From NCBI GenBank assembly GCA_900314495.1, contig OMVJ01000008.1:29341-93340 (forward strand): a DNA stretch of 64,000 bases, written 5' to 3'. This stretch comes from an uncultured Olsenella sp. GTDB taxonomy: Bacteria; Actinomycetota; Coriobacteriia; Coriobacteriales; Atopobiaceae. The stretch's first letter is position 1, and every line of letters begins with the position of its first letter. Made by a program: the position numbers and the translations under genes. A model generated the notes under the pieces. That model did no database searches. It worked only from the letters and a program-made list of their open reading frames with translations, and was not told the origin of the DNA. Below are positions 63,245-64,000 of the stretch, one piece after another.

Positions 63245-64000
63245 ATGACCGACACCCACCGCACATACGAGGGCGTTGCCGTCCTCGTGCCCTGCTACAA
63301 CGAGGCCGTGACCGTGGGCAAGGTGGTGGACGACTTCCACCGCTGCCTGCCGGGCGCGCGCGTCTACGTGTACGACAACAACTCCAAGGACGAGACCGCC
63401 CGCATAGCCCGGGAGCACGGGGCCGTGGTGCGCCTGGAGCCCCGCCAGGGCAAGGGCAACGTGGTCCGGCAGATGCACCGGGACGTGGACGCGGACTTCT
63501 ACGTGATGGTGGACGGCGACGACACCTACCCGGCCGAGGCCGCCCCGGCCCTGCTGGAGCCCCTGATGGGCGGGAGGGCCGACCACGTGGTGGGCGACCG
63601 CCTCTCCAACGGCACCTACGGCGAGGAGAACACCCGCGCCTTCCACGGCCTCGGCAACGACCTGGTGCGCCGGCTCATACGCCGCCTCTACGGCTTCGAG
63701 TTCCGCGACGTGATGACCGGCTACCGCGCCTACACCCGCGCCTTCGCCAGGACCCTGCCCGTGCTCTCCCCGGGCTTCGAGATAGAGACCGAGCTCTCCA
63801 TCCACGCGGTGGACAAGCGCTGGCGCATCGAGCAGGTGCCCGTGGAGTACCGCGACCGGCCGGAGGGCTCGGAGTCCAAGCTCTCCACGTTCTCCGACGG
63901 CGCCAAGGTGCTGCGCATGATCCTCTCGCTCTTCAAGGACTACCGGCCCCTGCCCTTCTTCAACATCCTCGCCCTCCTCTTCTGCGTGCTGGGCCTGCTC
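63245..64000 (+). CDS. GT2 glycosyltransferase, DPM-like (3' end outside window)
   Basis: The visible 252 residues have GVAVLVPCYNEAVTVGKVV, VYVYDNNSKDETARIAREHG, and the metal site YVMVDGDDTYPAEA. The VMTGYRAYTRAFARTLPVLSPGFEIETELS segment fits the polyprenyl-phosphate hexose transferase group, and a membrane helix begins at the edge (FFNILALLFCVLGLL). ATG 63245 follows GGAG; ATG 63233 is in frame upstream. Codons are even more G/C-rich than in the surrounding glycan genes. Confidence 0.88.
   Translation, partial: MTDTHRTYEGVAVLVPCYNEAVTVGKVVDDFHRCLPGARVYVYDNNSKDETARIAREHGAVVRLEPRQGKGNVVRQMHRDVDADFYVMVDGDDTYPAEAAPALLEPLMGGRADHVVGDRLSNGTYGEENTRAFHGLGNDLVRRLIRRLYGFEFRDVMTGYRAYTRAFARTLPVLSPGFEIETELSIHAVDKRWRIEQVPVEYRDRPEGSESKLSTFSDGAKVLRMILSLFKDYRPLPFFNILALLFCVLGLL

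Overview
The window is a GC-rich actinobacterial chromosome segment spanning the replication-origin neighbourhood. Gene order (parA, rsmG, jag, yidC, yidD, rnpA and rpmH reading left; dnaA, dnaN, recF, dciA-type gene, gyrB and gyrA reading right), strong G/C third-position bias and several protein families typical of Coriobacteriia point to an Atopobiaceae or Olsenella-like member of that class. The taxonomic call rests on gene content and remembered family distribution, not on a search.

Region 1 (1-16.1 kb) is the origin core. A perfect 16-bp parS site lies inside rsmG. The rpmH/dnaA side carries DnaA-box-like 9-mers, and the dnaA-dnaN gap holds DnaA boxes followed by a DnaA-trio-like CTA/TTA run and an AT-rich stretch, so I place the unwinding site there. 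An unusual GHKL-type ATPase with a Gln/Pro/Tyr linker and winged-helix tail sits just before dnaA. An array of seven GTAATAC-like motifs with 21-12-12-21-12-12 bp spacing begins right after recF. GyrA has a long acidic N-terminal extension.

Region 2 (16.2-27.7 kb) holds tRNA-Ile and tRNA-Ala (no rRNA beside them), a FabG-like reductase, a tail-anchored protein with two ribbon-helix-helix-like repeats, typA, two tRNA-Ser genes, and the rpsF-ssb-rpsR-DUF2232-rplI-dnaB cluster.

Region 3 (27.8-39.9 kb) is mostly purine synthesis (purA, purD, purE, purF, purM, purN), interleaved with a Nudix hydrolase, two uncharacterised membrane proteins, a pyridoxal kinase, a YqeY protein and a class-B-like sortase.

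Region 4 (39.9-49.6 kb) is a patchwork: a dead AlbA_2-type gene start behind tandem palindromic operators, an AT-richer YcxB-like membrane protein, an rRNA m5U methyltransferase, an L-2-hydroxyacid dehydrogenase, a radical SAM/SPASM protein, an EF-G paralogue with altered G motifs, an orphan DinJ-like antitoxin, and a paralogous pair of proteins that look like decayed DUF559-type nucleases. Mirror-ordered 29-bp REP-like palindromes follow typA and the radical SAM gene, each supplying the stop codon.

Region 5 (49.8-64 kb) is a cell-surface glycan locus: a GT-C-like polytopic protein, a GlfT2-like galactofuranosyltransferase, rmlC, a Wzx-type flippase, a second polytopic protein, a DegT-family aminotransferase, several GT2 enzymes (one polyprenyl-phosphate type with two C-terminal membrane helices) and an ArnE/ArnF-like pair of small membrane proteins. 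Together these could make lipid-linked sugars, flip them and build a surface polymer. The last gene runs off the right edge.
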